From: Flavobacterium luteum
Lineage (GTDB): Bacteria; Bacteroidota; Bacteroidia; Flavobacteriales; Flavobacteriaceae
DNA length: 47,773 nucleotides
NCBI RefSeq assembly: GCF_008806775.1
Contig: NZ_WAEM01000012.1
Coordinates: 1-47,773 of the forward strand
Direction: 5' to 3'
Positions 31,020 to 39,435 of the stretch are shown in pieces. The notes under the pieces were generated by a model that saw only the letters and a program-made list of their open reading frames with translations, did not search any database and was not told the origin of the DNA. Position 1 is the stretch's first letter. Each line of letters begins with the position of its first letter. Position numbers and translations under genes: made by a program.

Positions 31020-31511
31020 TTATGGGGTAGCAGTGTCAGATGCAGGAGTAGTTGAAGTACCTGTTCTGCTAAAAAATTGTGACAACTCGTTTACTTTGGT
31101 TTCATAACCTGCGGTTTTGGTTCCTGCTTTGTATTGGCTGTAGCCATAATCAGTAAGTGCCGCTTGGTAGTTGTCATAATCGTGTAGGATTTTGTTGTTA
31201 TCTAATCCGTCGATGAGGCTTTGCAACCTAGAAATAATGGCTTGAATAAAAACCCTGGAATCATAATCGCTTTGAAACTCGTCCCAATCTACATCGGCAC
31301 TGCTCAAGCCCGATTGATTGTTTCTGTAATCTAGAATTTTGTTTACAATGAGTTTGTTTTGCTCATTGATGCTCCCGTATTTCTTGCGTTCCTCAGGAGA
31401 GAGGTTTCTAAACTTAGTTGCCAAGGCGGCTTCTAAGGCTGTTAATGCAGTTGTGGTCAGCGTTTTTTCGGCTGCGGTGTAATGCACGTTGTTCAGGTTT
31501 TCAAATGGCAT
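31020..31511 (-). CDS. Conserved Bacteroidota hypothetical protein
   Basis: 163 residues, soluble, mostly helical, without signal peptide. Characteristic stretches are MPFENLNNVHYTAAEKTL, SPEERKKYGSINEQNKLIVN, DVDWDEFQSDYDSRVF and ILHDYDNYQAALTDYGYSQY. I recall similar proteins of about 160 residues in many Bacteroidota, often in several copies and of unknown function; not verified here. The C-terminal TSTTPASDTATP looks disordered. It has its own strong terminator and lies between the accessory island and dtd. Confidence 0.7.
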   Translation of the reverse strand: MPFENLNNVHYTAAEKTLTTTALTALEAALATKFRNLSPEERKKYGSINEQNKLIVNKILDYRNNQSGLSSADVDWDEFQSDYDSRVFIQAIISRLQSLIDGLDNNKILHDYDNYQAALTDYGYSQYKAGTKTAGYETKVNELSQFFSRTGTSTTPASDTATP

Positions 31512-31641
31512 ACTTACATGATTTTAAAAAAGTCAGTGTTGTTTAAAATGACTTTTGGATTAATAATTTTTAAACTTAGGCCGTTTAAAAATGATTTTTT
31601 TACGGGAAATCGTAATTGGATGATTTTTTTGCATTAAAAAA

Positions 31642-31663
31642 AAACACCCTTTGCAGGATGTTT
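31642..31663 (-). terminator. Terminator downstream of dtd
   Basis: AAACACCC (31642-31649) pairs with GGATGTTT (31656-31663) with one G.U pair on the minus strand, loop 6 nt, then a run of T on the minus strand (A run 31635-31644). 26 bp past the dtd stop. Confidence 0.65.
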
Positions 31664-31688
31664 ATAGGGTAGTGATTAAAAAAGCTTC

Positions 31689-32141
31689 TTACTCTTTGTT
31701 TTTACTGTCTATTACTATTGTTACCGGTCCGTCATTGAGCAAAGAAACTTTCATATCGGCAGCAAATATACCGGTTTGTACTTTTTTGCCTAGTTGGTTT
31801 TCTAATTCTTGAACAAAACGCTCGTAAAGTGGGATGGCGATTTCGGCTTTTGAAGCTTTTAGATAAGAAGGTCGGTTGCCTTTTTTTGTTGAGGCTTGAA
31901 GCGTAAATTGACTGATGACAATTATATCGCCGGCTATGTCCTGAACGGATAGATTCATAACGTGGTTTTCATCACCAAAAATGCGAAGATTGACAATTTT
32001 TGAGGTTAACCAATTGATGTCTTCTTGTGCATCGGCATCTTCAATTCCTACCAAAATGAGTAGCCCTTTTTGGATTTCGGCTACGATTTTTTCGTTAACG
32101 GTTACAGAGGCATGAGATACTCTTTGGATTACGGTTTTCAT
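31689..32141 (-). CDS. dtd: D-aminoacyl-tRNA deacylase
   Basis: 150 residues, full length. Cleaves D-amino acids, and glycine from tRNA-Ala, off mischarged tRNA. Start MKTVIQRVSHASVTVN and both active-site motifs are present: SQFTLQAS and NDGPVTIVID. Downstream of rsgA on the same strand, 61 bp apart with a hairpin repeat between them. Confidence 0.95.
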   Translation of the reverse strand: MKTVIQRVSHASVTVNEKIVAEIQKGLLILVGIEDADAQEDINWLTSKIVNLRIFGDENHVMNLSVQDIAGDIIVISQFTLQASTKKGNRPSYLKASKAEIAIPLYERFVQELENQLGKKVQTGIFAADMKVSLLNDGPVTIVIDSKNKE

Positions 32142-32161
32142 TTTAACTTTTTTTATTACTT

Positions 32162-32194
32162 AACCCTCTCAGGGTTATGAACCCTGAGAGGGTT
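32162..32194. repeat. 15-bp perfect inverted repeat between rsgA and dtd
   Basis: AACCCTCTCAGGGTT (32162-32176) and AACCCTGAGAGGGTT (32180-32194) with an ATG loop. It lacks a clear T run, so it may act as an RNA stabiliser or attenuator in the rsgA-dtd message. Each arm is itself partly palindromic, as in dispersed REP-like elements. Confidence 0.75.
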
Positions 32195-32202
32195 TGGTTA
32201 AA

Positions 32203-33180
32203 TTACTCCCTCGATTTATCGCTAATTATCCTATCTTCATTATGAATATCAGTTCGATAATGTTCATCATCGCCTTCAAGAATTTTAAGGTAGCTTTTGT
32301 AGCGTGACCATGCTATTTCGTCGTTTTCTAAAGCTGTTTTTATGGCGCAATGGGGTTCGTCTTTGTGCAAACAATTGTTGAACTTGCATTGGTCTTTCAG
32401 CTTGAAAAATTCTGGGAAATAACCGCTAATTTCAGCAGGCTCCATATCTACAACGCCAAAACCTTTAATTCCCGGTGTATCGATAATTTTAGCATCAAAT
32501 GACAAATCGTACATTTCGGCAAAAGTGGTGGTGTGCTGCCCTTGCTTGCTGGCTTCAGAAATGGTTTTTGTTTTTAAATCTAAAGCAGGTTCCATGGCAT
32601 TCACCAAAGTGGATTTTCCTACTCCAGAATGTCCTGAAAACATACTGACTTTTCCCATCATCATTTCCTTTAAGGCATCAATTCCTGTTCTTTCGGTTGA
32701 TGAAACCCGTAAACATTGATAGCCTATTTCTTGATAGACATGTTGCATGTACAATTGCTCGTTTAAAGTAGCGTCATCAAAGGTATCTATTTTGTTGAAG
32801 ACTAATATGGTTTCAATTCCGTAAGCCTCAGCGGTTACTAAAAACCGATCGATAAAGTTGAAGGTTGTTGGCGGATTATTTATCGTTACCAACAAGAAAA
32901 CCCTATCGATGTTTGATGCAATAATATGCATTTGATGCGATAGGTTTACTGATTTACGAACGATATAATTCTTTCTGTCGTGAATTTTATGAATGGTACC
33001 TGTTACGGTGTCTGATGTTTCTTCGAGTTCATAGTCTACAACATCGCCAACAGCTATAGGATTGGTACTTTTAATTCCTTTGATTCGGAATTTTCCTTTC
33101 ATACGACATTCTATAAAATCGCCTTGTTCTGATTTTACGGTGTACCAACTTCCAGTAGATTTATAAACGAGTCCTGTCAT
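32203..33180 (-). CDS. rsgA: Ribosome small-subunit-dependent GTPase RsgA
   Basis: 325 residues. OB-fold at 1-80, then the circularly permuted GTPase: G4 LVFNKIDTF, then G1 GHSGVGKSTLVNAM, G3 DTPGIKGFGV. A C-terminal zinc knuckle has CKFNNCLHKDEPHCAIK. RsgA checks maturation of the 30S decoding centre. The length is slightly above usual because of the polar tail TDIHNEDRIISDKSRE. Minus-strand -7 box TATCTTTG at 33224-33231; a TCCTAAATC-type repeat lies in the leader. Confidence 0.96.
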   Translation of the reverse strand: MTGLVYKSTGSWYTVKSEQGDFIECRMKGKFRIKGIKSTNPIAVGDVVDYELEETSDTVTGTIHKIHDRKNYIVRKSVNLSHQMHIIASNIDRVFLLVTINNPPTTFNFIDRFLVTAEAYGIETILVFNKIDTFDDATLNEQLYMQHVYQEIGYQCLRVSSTERTGIDALKEMMMGKVSMFSGHSGVGKSTLVNAMEPALDLKTKTISEASKQGQHTTTFAEMYDLSFDAKIIDTPGIKGFGVVDMEPAEISGYFPEFFKLKDQCKFNNCLHKDEPHCAIKTALENDEIAWSRYKSYLKILEGDDEHYRTDIHNEDRIISDKSRE

Positions 33181-33183
33181 TTT

Positions 33184-33231
33184 TTGATTTGCGATTTACG
33201 AATTCTGATTTAGGATTTATTGGCAAAGATA
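33184..33231 (-). promoter_or_regulatory. rsgA promoter -7 box and repeat-containing leader
   Basis: TATCTTTG at 33224-33231 (minus) matches TAnnTTTG, 43 nt before the ATG. Between it and the start codon are degenerate iterations of AAATCCTAAATC, as in the queA leader. No -33 TTG is seen. Confidence 0.5.
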
Positions 33232-33281
33232 ATTAGTTTAAACTTGTAAACTATTAATTTGTATTTCTTGATAAATTTGAC

Positions 33282-33316
33282 AAAAAAAAAGACTGCCCAA
33301 ATGAAGGAGCAGTCTT
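33282..33316 (-). terminator. Terminator of the secreted 174-residue protein gene
   Basis: AAGACTGC (33289-33296) pairs with GCAGTCTT (33309-33316), followed on the minus strand by a run of nine T (33282-33290). 20 bp past the stop codon at 33337. Confidence 0.85.
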
Positions 33317-33336
33317 GAAATTTAGTTTTTTAAAAA

Positions 33337-33861
33337 CTAGTACTTGTATCCAATTCCTTTTTTGATCGCTTGTGAACCACCAATTGCATTAGAATTTGCA
33401 CCAACTGTAGTTTTATCAGATGTTAGCAAAATAAATGGACAACCTATTGCAGCCGCAGCCATTTTTAATTTTTTCTCTGCTTTTTTATCCCCAGTATTTC
33501 CTGTTTGAAAATTTACCAAGCCTGTTTTTCCTCTTACTTCTTCTCCTTTTTTAAGACCGGCAATGTATGCTTTGTCTTCTAAAATAACTACTTTTTCCCA
33601 ATCGTCTTCAGATGAAATCGCGATTTTTTCAGTCACTTCCTCAACTCTACCACTTTTTCCGTAAACAATTTTTTCGATTGCGTATTTACCAATTGAATTT
33701 TCTGCATCTTCACCATCGTATTTGTATACAATAGTGTACTCTTCAACTCGCACTACTTTTCCTTTTACAACTTCGCCACTGTGTTTTGTAATTACATCAA
33801 CTTGAGCGTTTACTAGGGAACCTGCTATCATCATAGCAAATACTAAAATAATTTTTTTCAT
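33337..33861 (-). CDS. Secreted hypothetical protein
   Basis: 174 residues with a clear signal peptide (MKKIILVFAMMIAGSLVNAQ). The mature N-terminal half is strand-rich (VDVITKHSGEVVKGKVVRV, TIVYKYDGEDAENSIGKYAI), a pattern often seen in Bacteroidota periplasmic proteins. A second hydrophobic patch near KMAAAAIGCPFILLTSD may be membrane-associated. Function unknown. Monocistronic, with its own terminator. Confidence 0.7.
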   Translation of the reverse strand: MKKIILVFAMMIAGSLVNAQVDVITKHSGEVVKGKVVRVEEYTIVYKYDGEDAENSIGKYAIEKIVYGKSGRVEEVTEKIAISSEDDWEKVVILEDKAYIAGLKKGEEVRGKTGLVNFQTGNTGDKKAEKKLKMAAAAIGCPFILLTSDKTTVGANSNAIGGSQAIKKGIGYKY

Positions 33862-33925
33862 TTTTTATGTTTTTAATTTCTCCAAATATAATATAAAATC
33901 ATTACTATTTTATAACTCTAAAAAA

Positions 33926-33955
33926 AATCTCCACAATTAAAAAACTGAGGAGATT
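33926..33955 (-). terminator. Terminator of the aromatic amino-acid operon
   Basis: AATCTCC (33926-33932) and GGAGATT (33949-33955), loop 16 nt, with a run of A before (T on the minus strand). 20 bp past the stop of the DAHP synthase gene, the last of the operon. Confidence 0.75.
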
Positions 33956-33974
33956 CTTTTTTGTCAAATACGAA

Positions 33975-35057
33975 TTATGAATTCAATATTTTTTCTTGGT
34001 GTCCAATACTTTCTTGGTGAATGTCTTTGAATAATTTGATGATAAATTCTTCAGTCAATCCTTTTTTAGAACCTTCGGCAACCATTTTTTCTTGAATTTC
34101 GTTCCAACGACTGCTTTGTAAAACGGCTACATTATTGTCTTTTTTCACTTGACCAATTTCGTCAGCCACTTTCATACGTTTTCCTAAAAGCTCTAATAAA
34201 TTAGCATCTAAAACATCAATGTTTGCTCTTAATTTTGTCATTTTGTTGTCAAAATCAGGTGTGTCACCACTCACTTTTCTAACTTTCAAATCTTTAAAAA
34301 TTTGTTTCAAAGCGGTAGGTGTCACTTGTTGTGCAGCATCGCTCCAAGCATTATCAGGGTCGAAATGCGTTTCGATAATCATTCCGTCATAATTTAAATC
34401 TAAAGCTTCCTGAGTCACTTCAAGAATCATTTTACGATCACCTGTAATGTGTGATGGGTCAATGATTAAAGGCAAATCAGGGAATTTATTTTGCAATTCG
34501 ATAGCAATTTGCCATTCTGGAATGTTTCTGTATTTTGTTTTTTCGTAGGTAGAAAATCCTCTGTGTATTACGCCTAATTTCTTAATACCAGCCATATACA
34601 AACGCTCTACTCCACCTAACCATAAAGCCATATCTGGGTTTACAGGATTTTTAATCAAAACGATTTTATCTGTTCCTTTTAAAGTATCCGCAATTTCTTG
34701 AACCGCAAACGGATTAGCAGTTGTACGAGCACCAATCCATAGCACATCGATATCATTCTCTAAAGCTAATTTACAGTGTGCAGCAGTAGCCACTTCAGTT
34801 CCCATTAGCAATCCTGTTTCAGCTTTTGCTTTCTTTAACCACTTTAATCCTATTTCACCCACACCTTCAAATCCTCCTGGGCGCGTTCTTGGTTTCCAGA
34901 TTCCTGCTCTAAAAACACTTACATCAGAATCTTTTAATTCATGAGCTATTTTTAATACTTGCTCTTCAGTTTCAGCACTACAAGGTCCTGCAATTACAAA
35001 GGGATGAGTTAAATTGAATTCGTTTAACCAATCTCTCATTTCTTTCTTGTTTTCCAT
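33975..35057 (-). CDS. Bifunctional DAHP synthase / chorismate mutase
   Basis: 360 residues. Residues 1-265 are a KDPG-aldolase-type DAHP synthase: AGPCSAETEEQ, FRAGIWKPRTRPGGFEG, LIKNPVNPDMALWLGG, GVIHRGFSTYEKTKYR, IIDPSHITGDR. Residues about 275-355 are an AroQ-type chorismate mutase (MTKLRANIDVLDANLLELLGKRM). It supplies the first step of the shikimate pathway and the step from chorismate to prephenate, feeding TyrA and PheA in the same operon. Fusion in this order is usual for Bacteroidota. 73 nt after tyrA. Confidence 0.95.
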   Translation of the reverse strand: MENKKEMRDWLNEFNLTHPFVIAGPCSAETEEQVLKIAHELKDSDVSVFRAGIWKPRTRPGGFEGVGEIGLKWLKKAKAETGLLMGTEVATAAHCKLALENDIDVLWIGARTTANPFAVQEIADTLKGTDKIVLIKNPVNPDMALWLGGVERLYMAGIKKLGVIHRGFSTYEKTKYRNIPEWQIAIELQNKFPDLPLIIDPSHITGDRKMILEVTQEALDLNYDGMIIETHFDPDNAWSDAAQQVTPTALKQIFKDLKVRKVSGDTPDFDNKMTKLRANIDVLDANLLELLGKRMKVADEIGQVKKDNNVAVLQSSRWNEIQEKMVAEGSKKGLTEEFIIKLFKDIHQESIGHQEKILNS

Positions 35058-35130
35058 CTTTTCTAGTTATTTATTCTTTAAAATTTATTTTATTCGTATT
35101 GTTTTTTGAAATTATTTTTATAGTTATTTA

Positions 35131-35982
35131 TTATTTTTTCATTCCGTTTAATATTTCTTTTATTTTATTTACACTTTGCATTTCGTTATAAATTGCTTCA
35201 AAATCGTCGTTTATCAATAAGTCTTTAAACTTTGATAAATTAGAGATATACTCTTCTAGAGTTTTTACGACGTGTTTTTTATTTTGTTTGAAAATGGGTG
35301 TCCACATGGCTGGCGAACTTTTAGCCAAACGGACGGTGCTTTCAAATCCAGAACCTGCCATATCAAAAATATCCTGTTCGTCTTTTTCTTTATTAATTAC
35401 TGTTTTCCCTAGCATAAATGCACTTATATGAGATAAATGAGACACATAAGCAATATGTTTGTCATGTGATTTCGGATCCATGTATCTGATTCTCATTCCC
35501 ATGCTTTTAAACAACTCGACTGCCTTTTCCTGCAATTTAAATGTTGTTTTTTCGACTTCGCAAATGATATTTGTTTTGCCTTGAAACAAGTTTCTTATTG
35601 CTGCTGATGGTCCAGAGAATTCTGTTCCTGCAATTGGGTGGGTAGCAATAAAATTTCTTCTTCTTGGATGATTGGCAATTGCCTCACAAATAGGTGTTTT
35701 AGTAGAACCCACTTCAAAAACTATGGTGTTTTCTCCAATAGCGTCCAACACTTTTGGTAAAACGATTAACGCTACATCGACTGGTACAGAAACAATTACA
35801 AAATCGGCAGTTCCTAAATCATCAAATGTGGCTGCTTTATCAATAACGCCTAAAGCAATAGCTTCCGCCAAATGATTTTCGTTAGTGTCTATTCCATATA
35901 TAGTCGCATCAGGATGCAATGATTTGATGTCCAATACCATCGAACCTCCTATTAATCCTATTCCTATTACGTGTATATTCAT
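35131..35982 (-). CDS. tyrA: Prephenate dehydrogenase
   Basis: 283 residues. NAD-binding motif GIGLIGGSMVLDIK at the start, DFVIVSVPVD, and the substrate-side motif THPIAGTEFSGPSAA. Converts prephenate to 4-hydroxyphenylpyruvate for tyrosine. No ACT domain, so feedback control must act elsewhere. 67 nt after the aminotransferase gene; a repeat-derived leader with a 12-bp inverted repeat precedes it. Confidence 0.94.
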   Translation of the reverse strand: MNIHVIGIGLIGGSMVLDIKSLHPDATIYGIDTNENHLAEAIALGVIDKAATFDDLGTADFVIVSVPVDVALIVLPKVLDAIGENTIVFEVGSTKTPICEAIANHPRRRNFIATHPIAGTEFSGPSAAIRNLFQGKTNIICEVEKTTFKLQEKAVELFKSMGMRIRYMDPKSHDKHIAYVSHLSHISAFMLGKTVINKEKDEQDIFDMAGSGFESTVRLAKSSPAMWTPIFKQNKKHVVKTLEEYISNLSKFKDLLINDDFEAIYNEMQSVNKIKEILNGMKK

Positions 35983-35994
35983 ATTTTAAAATAT

Positions 35995-36057
35995 TTGGGA
36001 TTTGGGATTTGGGAATTAGGATTAATTTGAAATCCTAAATCAAAAAATCCTAATTCC
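35995..36057. repeat. TCCTAAATC-type repeat with a 12-bp inverted repeat before tyrA
   Basis: GGGATTT iterations (about 35998-36012) run into GGAATTAGGATT (36012-36023), which is perfectly complementary to AATCCTAATTCC (36046-36057). The second arm covers the last codons and stop of the aminotransferase gene (stop ends at 36050). Same repeat class as in the queE, queA and rsgA leaders. Confidence 0.7.
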
Positions 36058-37201
36058 TAAATCTATCTATTGCTTCTTGTACTTTCTCTTCTTTGACACA
36101 AAGTGCAAATCGAATGTATCCTTCTCCATTAGAACCAAAAATAGTTCCTGGAGTAATAAATATTGATTTTTCGTATAATATAGTATCTATAAACTTTTCT
36201 GCAGATGTAATTCCTTCTGGTAATTTTGCCCAAACAAACAAACCTACACCTTCTTTATAGACTTTGCAACCTAATTTTTCTGCCAATTGCTCGGTAAGAA
36301 TTCTTCTTTTTCTGTAAATCACATTCATTGATTCAAACCAAGATTTATCACTTTTTAAAGCTGCGATAGCGCCTTTTTGAATACCGTAAAACATACCACT
36401 GTCCATATTGCTTTTTACTTTCAAAACGGCATCAATGCAAGCCGCGTTTCCTAAAACCATTCCTACTCGCCAACCTGCCATATTGAACGTTTTTGACAAA
36501 GAATTTAGTTCCAATGCAACCTCTTTGGCCCCATCTACTTGCAGCAAACTCATAGGATTGTCATTTAAAACAAAACTGTATGGATTGTCATTAACAAGCA
36601 ATATATTATGTTTTTTGGCAAAAGCCACCAATTTCTCAAACAATTGCAAACTTCCTCTTGCTCCCGTTGGCATGTGAGGATAGCCTATCCACATTAACTT
36701 TACTTTTGATAGATCTAATTTTTCTAAAGCTTCAAAATCAGGTTCCCAATTATTACTTTCTCTTAAATCATAATAAACCGGAACAGCTCCAACTAAATTG
36801 GTTACCGATGTATACGTTGGATAGCCCGGATTTGGAATCAAAACATGATCGCCTTCATTTAAAAAAGCCAACGAAATATGCATAATTCCTTCTTTAGAAC
36901 CCATTAAGGGCAAAATTTCGGTTACAGTATTAAGTGCAACTCCATAATTATTTAGATAAAAATCGTCCATTCCTTGACGCAATTCCGGTAAACCCTGATA
37001 ACTTTGATATTGGTGCGCATTTTCATCTTTCATGGCCTCAACAACAGCATCAATAACTTCTTGTGAAGGTTTTAAATCTGGACTTCCAATTCCCATGTTG
37101 ATAATTGGTTTTCCTTCTGAAGCCAATTGTCGTACTTCTCTCAGTTTTGAGGAGAAATAGTATTCTTCAATGACATCTAATCGTTTCGCAGTAGTAATCA
37201 T
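36050..37201 (-). CDS. PLP aminotransferase class I/II (aromatic or prephenate type)
   Basis: 383 residues. Fold-type I motifs: NMGIGSPDLKPS, YQSYQGLPELRQGMDDFY, IPNPGYPTYTS, and the PLP lysine in LNSLSKTFNMAGWRVG. It lies between pheA and tyrA with a 4-nt overlap to pheA. The operon context makes transamination of phenylpyruvate and hydroxyphenylpyruvate (or of prephenate) the likely task. Length and ends normal, apart from the last codons lying in a repeat. Confidence 0.9.
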   Translation of the reverse strand: MITTAKRLDVIEEYYFSSKLREVRQLASEGKPIINMGIGSPDLKPSQEVIDAVVEAMKDENAHQYQSYQGLPELRQGMDDFYLNNYGVALNTVTEILPLMGSKEGIMHISLAFLNEGDHVLIPNPGYPTYTSVTNLVGAVPVYYDLRESNNWEPDFEALEKLDLSKVKLMWIGYPHMPTGARGSLQLFEKLVAFAKKHNILLVNDNPYSFVLNDNPMSLLQVDGAKEVALELNSLSKTFNMAGWRVGMVLGNAACIDAVLKVKSNMDSGMFYGIQKGAIAALKSDKSWFESMNVIYRKRRILTEQLAEKLGCKVYKEGVGLFVWAKLPEGITSAEKFIDTILYEKSIFITPGTIFGSNGEGYIRFALCVKEEKVQEAIDRFRN

Positions 37202-38025
37202 GGCTTTGTATTTTTATATTCTCCCAAAACTTTAAAGTATTCTGCCATAATGGTCAATAATGCTTTTGCTTTTGCATAGTCTTCATATTTTTCAAACGTC
37301 ACATCTACAAAAAAAGAATATTTCCAAGGCGTTTCAATCTTAGGTAAGGATTGAATTTTTGTTAAATTTAATTTGCAATCGCTCATCACATTCAATACGG
37401 CAGCAAGACTTCCGCGTTTGTGATCCAATTCGAATTTTATGGAAGCTCTGTTAATTTCATTTTCGTCGGCAAACGAATCCTCTTTATTTATAATAACAAA
37501 ACGGGTCATGTTATTATTAATAGTTTGAATTTCTGGAGCTAATATTTCTAAATCATACATTTCTGAAGCGGTTTTACTGGCAATGGCAGCAATTCCTTTG
37601 AGTTGATTTTTGTGAATTCTTCTAGCAGTTTCGGCAGTATCTTTGTCTTCAACTAATTTTATGTTTGGATGTTTTTTTAAGAACTCCATACATTGCAGCA
37701 ATGCCATAGGATGTGAATGTACTTCTAAAATATCTTCTATTTTTTGACCTTTTAGCGCCATTAAATTCTGATGAATATCTAAATAATGTTCACCAATAAT
37801 ATGCAAGTTATTTTTATCTATTAAAGCATAATTAGGAATAATTGGTCCTGCAATTGAATTTTCAATCGCCATAACCGCCTGATCTGATTTACCAGACATC
37901 AAACTATCTACTAATTCTTCAAAAGACAAGCATTCATCTACTTCTACATTCTGATAGAAATAATCTTGAGCCACTTGATGGTGGAAGGATCCTTTTATAC
38001 CTTGTATCGCTATTTTAGTTCTCAT
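37198..38025 (-). CDS. pheA: Prephenate dehydratase
   Basis: 275 residues. Catalytic domain with AIQGIKGSFHHQVAQDYF, VMAIENSIAGPI, TAETARRI and the diagnostic NNMTRFVIINKE. C-terminal ACT domain (about 195-270) with HKRGSLAAVLNVMSD and IQSLPKIETPWKYSFFVDV, the usual phenylalanine-binding site, giving feedback control. First gene of the operon; its start is 8 nt after an attenuator terminator (38034-38062). Confidence 0.95.
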   Translation of the reverse strand: MRTKIAIQGIKGSFHHQVAQDYFYQNVEVDECLSFEELVDSLMSGKSDQAVMAIENSIAGPIIPNYALIDKNNLHIIGEHYLDIHQNLMALKGQKIEDILEVHSHPMALLQCMEFLKKHPNIKLVEDKDTAETARRIHKNQLKGIAAIASKTASEMYDLEILAPEIQTINNNMTRFVIINKEDSFADENEINRASIKFELDHKRGSLAAVLNVMSDCKLNLTKIQSLPKIETPWKYSFFVDVTFEKYEDYAKAKALLTIMAEYFKVLGEYKNTKP

Positions 38026-38033
38026 TTCTACTC

Positions 38034-38062
38034 AAAAAAAAATCCTGATTTTCATCAGGATT
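38034..38062 (-). terminator. Attenuator terminator just upstream of pheA
   Basis: On the minus strand AATCCTGA and TCAGGATT form a perfect 8-bp stem with a 6-nt loop (38041-38062), followed by nine T (38034-38042). It precedes the pheA ATG by 8 nt, so it must be bypassed for pheA expression. Its 5' arm region ACAATCCT (plus 38057-38064) is perfectly complementary to AGGATTGT (38106-38113), the anti-terminator segment. Confidence 0.88.
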
Positions 38063-38105
38063 GTATATTAGTTTTATTTGTTTCTTATTTTCAAATAACC
38101 ATAGC

Positions 38106-38113
38106 ACAATCCT
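38106..38113 (-). promoter_or_regulatory. Anti-terminator segment
   Basis: AGGATTGT on the minus strand begins immediately after the leader peptide's TAA. It can pair over 8 bp with ACAATCCT at 38057-38064, which would break the terminator stem. A ribosome sitting at the leader stop codon would cover this segment; one stalled at the Phe/Tyr codons would leave it free. Confidence 0.75.
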
Positions 38114-38170
38114 TTACTTCCTAAAGAAGAAGTAATAGGTGTTGCTAAAATAAAAACGGTTATTCAACAT
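38114..38170 (-). CDS. Phe/Tyr-rich leader peptide of the aromatic operon
   Basis: 18 codons from ATG 38170 to TAA 38114-38116, encoding MLNNRFYFSNTYYFFFRK: five Phe and three Tyr, most in the run YYFFF near the end. It lies about 20 nt downstream of the predicted transcription start. Its role would be regulatory: the ribosome's speed over Phe/Tyr codons reports charged tRNA-Phe and tRNA-Tyr levels. Short but very unlikely by chance given the amino-acid content, promoter and terminator around it. Confidence 0.85.
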   Translation of the reverse strand: MLNNRFYFSNTYYFFFRK

Positions 38171-38198
38171 TATTCTGTTTTTTTATATTAATGCTCTG

Positions 38199-38229
38199 CA
38201 AATGTATACTTTATTTTAAGTGTTTCAAA
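38199..38229 (-). promoter_or_regulatory. Promoter of the pheA operon
   Basis: Minus-strand TACATTTG (38199-38206) is an exact -7 box and TTTG (38226-38229) lies exactly 19 nt upstream. Transcription should start near 38192, giving a leader of about 165 nt with the leader peptide and attenuator. The rest of the gap, to about 38490, shows no gene. Confidence 0.78.
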
Positions 38230-38494
38230 AAAAATATTTGATTTTATCTAACAAAAAAAGAATTCTTTGTGAAACAAGTTTATTATTGTAAAAAAGACAA
38301 TAAAACCAACTCATATTCTACTGAAATTGAATTATATCTTTACAAAATGCAACTTTAACTATAGATACTTTTGTTTGAAATATGATTTAAAGTGAATTTT
38401 ATATGTTTTATTCGTCAATAATAACAATCTTTTTAAAGGAAAATTTAGATTATATATTTTTTAATTCTTTACCCTTAAAGAAGTTTTTTCTGTT

Positions 38495-38502
38495 TACTTT
38501 TG
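38495..38502 (+). promoter_or_regulatory. -7 box of the gldA promoter
   Basis: TACTTTTG matches TAnnTTTG, 17 nt before the gldA ATG. No convincing TTTG at 19-21 nt upstream. Confidence 0.55.
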
Positions 38503-38519
38503 CTTTAAATAAAAATTAA

Positions 38520-39419
38520 ATGTCAATAGAAGTTAATGCTATTTCAAAAAGTTATGGAGCTCAAAAAGCTTTAGACAATATCTCATTTTCTATAAAAAAA
38601 GGAGAAATTGTAGGTTTTCTTGGCCCGAATGGAGCTGGAAAATCAACATTAATGAAAATATTAACTACTTATATTGCTGCTGATGAAGGTTCGGCTTCTG
38701 TAAATGGAAACGATGTTAATTTGCAACAAAAAGCAGTGCAGCAATCTATAGGATATTTGCCGGAACACAATCCTTTGTATTTGGATTTGTATGTGAGAGA
38801 ATATTTGGCTTTTAATGCCGATGTCTATAAAGTCGCTCATTCTAGAATAGAGGAAGTGATTGTGTTAACTGGTTTGTCATCTGAAAGTCATAAAAAAATT
38901 AGTCAACTTTCTAAAGGATATCGTCAAAGAGTAGGATTAGCCAATGCGCTTTTACACAATCCAGATGTGTTAATTTTAGACGAACCTACAACCGGTTTAG
39001 ATCCGAATCAGTTGGTAGAAATTAGAAATGTTATAAAAAGTGTCGGCAAAGACAAAACTATTTTTCTGTCTACACATATTATGCAAGAAGTAGAGGCAAT
39101 TTGTGACAGAGTAATCATTATTGATAAAGGAAAAATTGTAGCTGACAAAAAACTTGATGTTTTAATTTCTGCCAACAAGGAGCAAATAATTGAAGTTGAA
39201 TTTGACTATAAAATTGAAGAAGAAGCTATTGCTAAAATCCCACATTTAAAGTCCTATAAAAATACTCATGATATGACTTGGGAACTGACTTTTATTTCAG
39301 ATAAAGACATGAGGCCTTCCGTTTTTGATTTTGCCCACGATAATGGCTTGAAAACGCTACAACTGAATCAGAAAAACAAAAACTTAGAAACGGTATTCAG
39401 AGAGATTACTCAAAAGTAG
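38520..39419 (+). CDS. gldA: Gliding motility ABC transporter ATP-binding protein GldA
   Basis: 299 residues. Walker A GPNGAGKSTLMKIL (about 36-49), signature LSKGYRQRVGLANAL, Walker B VLILDEPTTGLDPNQ, and the H-loop STHIMQEVEA. The C-terminal 80 residues (KEQIIEVEFDYKIEEEAI...) follow the GldA extension. GldA works with GldF and GldG, which are not in this window; in many flavobacteria the three are needed for gliding. Alone here, convergent with the DUF2807 gene. Confidence 0.88.
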   Translation: MSIEVNAISKSYGAQKALDNISFSIKKGEIVGFLGPNGAGKSTLMKILTTYIAADEGSASVNGNDVNLQQKAVQQSIGYLPEHNPLYLDLYVREYLAFNADVYKVAHSRIEEVIVLTGLSSESHKKISQLSKGYRQRVGLANALLHNPDVLILDEPTTGLDPNQLVEIRNVIKSVGKDKTIFLSTHIMQEVEAICDRVIIIDKGKIVADKKLDVLISANKEQIIEVEFDYKIEEEAIAKIPHLKSYKNTHDMTWELTFISDKDMRPSVFDFAHDNGLKTLQLNQKNKNLETVFREITQK

Positions 39420-39435
39420 TTTTTATATAGAACTT

